Shown here in pieces: positions 6,765-9,760 of a stretch of 9,760 bases of DNA. The stretch is from positions 1 through 9,760 of the forward strand of contig JAFQWT010000143.1 in assembly GCA_017407375.1 (NCBI GenBank), written 5' to 3'. The DNA comes from Clostridia bacterium. Its GTDB lineage: Bacteria > Bacillota > Clostridia > Oscillospirales > CAG-272. Each line of letters starts with the position of its first letter. Within the stretch, counting starts at the first letter, position 1. The notes below the pieces were generated by a model, which did no database searches, was not told the DNA's origin, and was given only the letters and a program-made list of their open reading frames with translations. The translations under genes and the position numbers were made by a program.

Positions 6765-9188
6765 TCACTTCTTACCCTCCGACGGCGTTTTCGCGGCGTT
6801 TTTGGGGGTGCGGAGCATATCCCTGACGGCGGCCTCGGCATCCTCGATGGCGCGGGCCTCCTCGGCGGCGCGCTCGGCAGCGCGGGCGGCGGCCTGGGCC
6901 TCCTTCTCGGCACGCTCGGCCTTGATCATATCCCCCTCGGGGCCTTCAATGTACTGAAGGTAGATCTCCTCGAGCGATTTGCCCGAGGCGCGGATCTCGT
7001 CCATCGTCGAGCATTGGCGGATCTTACCGCCCGAGATGATGGCGATGCGGTCGCAGATGCGCTCCACGACCTCGATGATGTGGCTCGAGAAGAAGACGAT
7101 GTTGCCCTCGTTGGCATGCTCGCGCATGCACTGCTTGATCTGGTAGGAGGAGGTCGGGTCAAGACCGGTCAGCGGCTCGTCCAGCACCCACACCTTCGGG
7201 TTGTGGATGAGGGCCGAGATGACCATGATCTTCTGCTTCATGCCGTAGGAATAGCCCTTGATCTCGCGGTCAATGGCGTCCTCAAGGTGGAACATACGTG
7301 TGTACTTTTTAAGGCGCTCCTCACGGTCGGCCTTCGGCACGCGGTAGAGGTCGGCCACGTAGTTGACGTATTCGCGTCCCGTCAGCTTTTCATAGACGGC
7401 GTGGTTGTCGGAGACGTAGCCGATGTGCATCTTGGCCTCCATCGGCTGGCGGGCAATGTCGTAGCCCTCCACCTCAATGCGCCCCTCGGTAATGCTCTGG
7501 ATACCGACAAGACTCTTGATGGTGGTCGATTTACCAGCGCCGTTGTGGCCGATAAAGCCAAAGACCTCACCGGCGTGGATCTCAAGGTTGATATCGTCGG
7601 CCGACTTGTGGGTCGTGCCGTTGTAGATCTTGGAAAAATGCTCGATCTTGATCATGTTTTCACCCTCCGGGTTAAGTGGTGCCGACAGTGGCTTATCGCC
7701 AAGCTCGGCCAGAAGACGCAGGTGGTCGTCGCGGAGCAGGCGGCGCTTGCGGGTCAGCTCCTTGTGATCGTCGGAAACGCGGAACAGCACGGAGTAGATG
7801 CCCCAGAGAAGAAACATCGAGGCGATAAAGACGGCGTAGATCGTCATCTGGTACGCCGGGCGCAGGAGCAGGAGCGTGTTGCCTGCGCTGTCAAGGATCC
7901 TCCACTCTATCTCAAAGAGCGGCAGGGCAAAGGCGAATTTGTCCACGTAGAAGCCGGAGTAGAGGAAGAAGTAGTCGACAAGCTTCCCGTCGGTATTGAA
8001 GGGGGCGTTGTTGAACCACCCGTCAATAAAGGCGATGGAGACGAAATAGATCGTGAAAACGCCGATGGCGCGCAGCACCATCTTGAAGTTCGGCTTTGGG
8101 AAAATGGCCAGCGCCACACCGAGGATCGGCAGAATGACGGCGTAAATGTGGTTGTACCAGAAGATGACGGTGCCGGGTTCGGAAAGGATCGTGTCGGTGC
8201 TGGGCATCAGGATCGCAAAGAGCGCGCCGAGCACGTTGACAAGATAGGTGAAGAAGAACATACCCTTCCAGCGGAACACGTACGTGACGAGCATCATCAT
8301 AATGGCCGTGTTGCAAAGGTGCAGGGGAAGCCCCGTAAGCCCCGTGCGGTCGACCGAGAAGTAGTTGAAGAAGGCCGAGGCCGAGAGGGCCACCATGGCA
8401 AAATGCCGCTCGTCAAACGACTTGTTGCGCAGGACGATGTAGAAGTAAAAGAGCAGGAAAATGCTGAAGTAAAGCAGAAGGCGGTGCGTGAGGTTGAAGC
8501 CCGTCGGCTCGTCCCCCCACATTCCCAAGAGGAGCCCCGGCGCCCAGGCCGGCATAAAGGGGATGAGATAGGTCACAAGGAAGAGCAAAAGATCGCCGAC
8601 ACGGCGCCACCCGCCGTGGAAGCGGCGGCGGTAGAGGATCAGAAGGAGCTCGGAGAGCGAGACCGCACCGAGAAGCACGACCTCCACCATGAAGGAGACG
8701 TTGCGCCAGTCGCCGAGAGGGTCACCGACACCTGTGATCGAGAGGAAGCTCTGCTCAAGGAACAGGGCGGATAAAACGAAGGATGCCGTACCGAAAAGGG
8801 CCACAAAATCGTGGAGGGTACGCTTGCGGAAGAAGGGGGCGAGGATCGCCATGGAAACGGCAAACAGGCCAAGCCAGCGGACAAGCGCCGCGGCGAGGGC
8901 GTCGGTAGAGGTAAGGACGGCATTGGCGGCGTTGGCCGCGGCCTCAAGCTCGGGCATTCCCTTGCCGCCGTCAAGACCGAACTGCCCGTAGATCGCATCG
9001 GCACGGAAGAGCCGGCAGCAAAAGGCACCGAGAAGCAGGACCGAGAGGACCTGGCGCGTAAAGGTACTGCGCCCCACCATGGTAAAGTGGAAGTTCCACA
9101 CCTTGCGGCTGCGCAAAACACTGAAAAAGAGAAGGAGCGCGAGAAGGGGCGCCGCCGCCAGCAGAATGAGCGAATAGGGTAGTAGCAT
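6765..9188 (-). CDS. YwaF/TMEM164-like membrane domain fused to an ABC transporter ATPase
   Basis: This 807-residue protein has two parts. Residues 1-470 are membrane-embedded with about a dozen hydrophobic segments (for example 4-24, 100-120, 127-147, 164-186, 199-222, 235-253, 309-328, 341-362, 370-388 and 446-467). The LPLHLC motif at 287-292 recalls the YwaF/TMEM164 (TIGR02206) family, whose members are usually about half this size. A charged linker (471-511) leads to an ATPase at 512-750. It has Walker A GHNGAGKST 547-555, signature YSYGMKQK 646-653 (a variant of LSGGQ), Walker B VWVLDE 666-671, D-loop GLD 675-677 and H-loop His703. The Q-loop glutamine is replaced (YVSDN, 591-595), as in some exporter ATPases. 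Residues 753-807 are an Ala/Glu/Arg-rich, probably helical tail. The ATPase presumably energises the following permease. The membrane half could be a lipid-modifying enzyme or sensor; TMEM164 has been reported as an acyltransferase, but assigning that here is speculative. ATG 9188 is the first usable start: TAA is in frame 9 nt upstream, and the ribosome site (GAGG, 12 nt away) is weak. Confidence 0.88.
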   Translation of the reverse strand: MLLPYSLILLAAAPLLALLLFFSVLRSRKVWNFHFTMVGRSTFTRQVLSVLLLGAFCCRLFRADAIYGQFGLDGGKGMPELEAAANAANAVLTSTDALAAALVRWLGLFAVSMAILAPFFRKRTLHDFVALFGTASFVLSALFLEQSFLSITGVGDPLGDWRNVSFMVEVVLLGAVSLSELLLILYRRRFHGGWRRVGDLLLFLVTYLIPFMPAWAPGLLLGMWGDEPTGFNLTHRLLLYFSIFLLFYFYIVLRNKSFDERHFAMVALSASAFFNYFSVDRTGLTGLPLHLCNTAIMMMLVTYVFRWKGMFFFTYLVNVLGALFAILMPSTDTILSEPGTVIFWYNHIYAVILPILGVALAIFPKPNFKMVLRAIGVFTIYFVSIAFIDGWFNNAPFNTDGKLVDYFFLYSGFYVDKFAFALPLFEIEWRILDSAGNTLLLLRPAYQMTIYAVFIASMFLLWGIYSVLFRVSDDHKELTRKRRLLRDDHLRLLAELGDKPLSAPLNPEGENMIKIEHFSKIYNGTTHKSADDINLEIHAGEVFGFIGHNGAGKSTTIKSLVGIQSITEGRIEVEGYDIARQPMEAKMHIGYVSDNHAVYEKLTGREYVNYVADLYRVPKADREERLKKYTRMFHLEDAIDREIKGYSYGMKQKIMVISALIHNPKVWVLDEPLTGLDPTSSYQIKQCMREHANEGNIVFFSSHIIEVVERICDRIAIISGGKIRQCSTMDEIRASGKSLEEIYLQYIEGPEGDMIKAERAEKEAQAAARAAERAAEEARAIEDAEAAVRDMLRTPKNAAKTPSEGKK
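6775..6780 (-). promoter_or_regulatory. Ribosome binding site that decides the permease start
   Basis: GGAGGG lies 11 nt before ATG 6763, inside the last codons of the ATPase gene. The spacing is somewhat long, but the site and the stop/start pair (TGA, one base, ATG) support coupled initiation at 6763 rather than at an upstream ATG. Confidence 0.65.
7653..7668 (-). promoter_or_regulatory. Internal ribosome binding site and ATG at the start of the ATPase domain
   Basis: On the minus strand GGAGGG (7668-7663) lies 7 nt before an in-frame ATG (7655-7653), which is Met512 and begins the ATPase with MIKIEHFSK, exactly where stand-alone ATPases of this type begin. Initiation here would give a 296-residue free ATPase. 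The signal is stronger than that of the full-length start at 9188. Either two products are made or it is a relic of two formerly separate genes that lost the stop between them. Confidence 0.7.
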
Positions 9189-9382
9189 CGGTCTTTATAA
9201 CCTCGTTTTTCGTATTTGTCGGCCTCGGCTCCTCAAAGGGGGCACAAGCACCTGCCGCAGACTCGCACATACGCGTGCGCGCCCGCGCGCGGCAGCGCGC
9301 CCATTATGCGCGCGCCCGTACCTACGCGTAACGGCAGTGGCGCCGCGGGAGTGGCTCTCCCGGGAGTAAAACCGCATAGGTC
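9189..9382 (-). other. Long GC-rich structured leader of the operon
   Basis: About 190 nt separate the predicted transcription start from ATG 9188. The leader can fold: CTCCCG/CGGGAG hairpin (9346-9362, 6-bp stem, 5-nt loop), and CTGCCGC (minus strand 9295-9289) paired with GCGGCAG (9258-9252). The latter encloses a smaller CGCAC/GTGCG hairpin. Runs of alternating C and G (9270-9320) add further possible pairings. It does not match a riboswitch class that I recognise, and I see no leader peptide or terminator in it. Confidence 0.5.
9346..9362 (-). other. Leader stem-loop near the transcription start
   Basis: CGGGAG, 5-nt loop, CTCCCG give a perfect 6-bp stem about 20 nt into the predicted mRNA. 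It may protect the 5' end. No U-tract follows. Confidence 0.45.
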
Positions 9383-9388
9383 AACCAC

Positions 9389-9417
9389 ATTATAACACCA
9401 ACCGGACCAAAAAGCAA
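9389..9417 (-). promoter_or_regulatory. Sigma70-type promoter of the operon
   Basis: On the minus strand TTGCTT (9417-9412), a 17-nt spacer and TATAAT (9394-9389) match the housekeeping consensus with a perfect -10 and a fair -35. Transcription should begin at about 9382, heading into the fused membrane-ATPase gene and its two close followers. It lies in one of the few AT-rich spots of a very GC-rich region, which adds weight. Confidence 0.75.
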
Positions 9418-9440
9418 CCCCTGCGCGCGCGCCCGCGCGA

Positions 9441-9463
9441 TTTTTGTAGAAATTGTACAAAAA
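9441..9463. repeat. AT-rich inverted repeat upstream of the promoter
   Basis: TTTTTGTA (9441-9448), 7-nt centre GAAATTG and TACAAAAA (9456-9463) form a perfect 8-bp inverted repeat. One mismatch outward, a further GCGCG/CGCGC pairing extends it. It sits about 25-45 bp upstream of the -35 element, between two copies of the GC 12-mer. An operator or activator site fits, but the regulator is unknown. Confidence 0.55.
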
Positions 9464-9528
9464 CCGCGCCCGCGCGCCTGCGTGCGTACGCATACACGAG
9501 AGAATTGCACAAAGAAACCGCCATGGCG

Positions 9529-9760
9529 TTCACCCCGCGCTCATCCCCCCTTCCCCCTCCGCCACACGGCATCTCACCTCGTCTCCGTCCTCGCGCCCCC
9601 CGTGCGCCCTACTGCCTCCCCCCCTCGCTCCCTCTCCCCTTCGGTCGCCTCTTCCACCGTCCGCACCACCCGCACCACCCGCTCCACCCGCACCACCCGC
9701 ACCGCCCACTACCACCTCGACCCGCCTTGCCCCCGCCTCCTCTCTCTCCCTCCCGTGCTC
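9529..9760. other. Pyrimidine-rich low-complexity stretch without a supported gene
   Basis: By hand count about four fifths of 9541-9760 is C or T on the plus strand, with many C-runs. The boundary with the alternating CG region near 9529 is sharp. A frame from ATG 9523 is open to the window edge on the plus strand, and a Gly/Arg-rich frame exists on the minus strand. Such composition rarely yields stops, and neither frame has a good ribosome site, so I call no gene. Confidence 0.6.
9662..9706. repeat. 9-bp tandem repeat, five units, G-quadruplex-prone on the minus strand
   Basis: Five consecutive units of CGCACCACC (units 3 and 5 differ by one base each) give C3 runs at 9669-9671, 9678-9680, 9687-9689, 9696-9698 and 9705-9707. 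On the minus strand this is five GGG runs separated by exactly six bases, which meets the usual G3 with loop 1-7 pattern. The plus strand could form an i-motif. The repeat lies about 245 bp upstream of the promoter. Confidence 0.8.

Larger units (their letters stand above)
9278..9476 (+). repeat. Three exact copies of CGCGCCCGCGCG
   Basis: The 12-mer occurs at 9278-9289, 9428-9439 and 9465-9476, all in the same orientation. A truncated form is seen near 9310-9317. One copy is in the leader and two are upstream of the -35 element, where they bracket an AT-rich core. They could be protein-binding sites or a product of the local CG-rich low complexity. Confidence 0.6.

Noticed and set aside
6764..6913. 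50-residue N-terminal extension of the permease
   Set aside because: It is Pro/Arg-rich and lies entirely inside the ATPase tail in another frame; ATG 6763 right after the stop is far better.
7014..8774. 586-codon open frame on the plus strand
   Set aside because: It is antisense to the ATPase and membrane half, which show clear Walker, signature and H-loop motifs; the plus product is charged low-sense sequence.
9262..9480. CRISPR array suggested by repeated GC 12-mers
   Set aside because: The copies are too short and unevenly spaced (150 and 37 bp apart), with no spacer regularity or cas gene.
9530..9715. Gly/Arg-rich 61-codon frame on the minus strand
   Set aside because: It is a translation of the 9-bp repeat and low-complexity DNA, without a ribosome site or recognisable features.
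9523..9760. Possible Pro/His-rich gene on the plus strand from ATG 9523
   Set aside because: No ribosome binding site, and the open frame follows from the pyrimidine-rich composition.

Overview
The window comes from a GC-rich bacterium, most likely a Clostridia-like Firmicute from an anaerobic community. This rests on strong GGAGG-type ribosome binding sites, a lipoprotein carrying Listeria/Bacteroides-type (InlB B-repeat, Flg_new-like) modules, and a Firmicutes-style exporter cassette. It is an inference from style, not from a marker gene. All convincing genes lie on the minus strand, so transcription runs from about 9380 down to 1. The long open frames on the plus strand are antisense shadows.

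Regions in transcription order. (a) 9529-9760 is a pyrimidine-rich, low-complexity stretch on the plus strand. It holds a 9-bp tandem repeat that is G-quadruplex-prone on the minus strand. (b) 9189-9528 is a control region. It has a good sigma70-type promoter at 9389-9417, a roughly 190-nt structured leader, tracts of alternating C and G, and three exact copies of a GC 12-mer, two of which flank an AT-rich inverted repeat. (c) 9188-6765 encodes an 807-residue protein: a multi-spanning membrane half resembling YwaF/TMEM164, fused in frame to an ABC ATPase. The junction keeps a complete ribosome binding site and ATG, so the ATPase may also be made alone. (d) 6763-5048 encodes a 571-residue, roughly 12-span ABC-2/exporter-type permease, starting 1 nt after the previous stop. 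(e) 5035-4574 encodes a 153-residue membrane-anchored protein with a beta-rich outer part, 12 nt further on. (f) 4573-4396 is an intergenic gap with three short stem-loops and no clear terminator. (g) 4395-1 encodes a very large lipoprotein (at least 1465 residues, C-terminus outside the window). It has about twelve repeat modules in two alternating types, followed by a probable right-handed beta-helix.

Genes c to e look like one operon encoding a membrane transport complex: the ATPase drives the permease, the YwaF-like domain is tied covalently to the ATPase, and the small anchored protein is a possible accessory. The substrate cannot be read from the sequence. The lipoprotein is codirectional and may be read through from the operon, but it has its own ribosome binding site and a functional link is only a guess. 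The most unusual points are the membrane-ATPase fusion with its preserved internal start, and the repeat-dense control region upstream.
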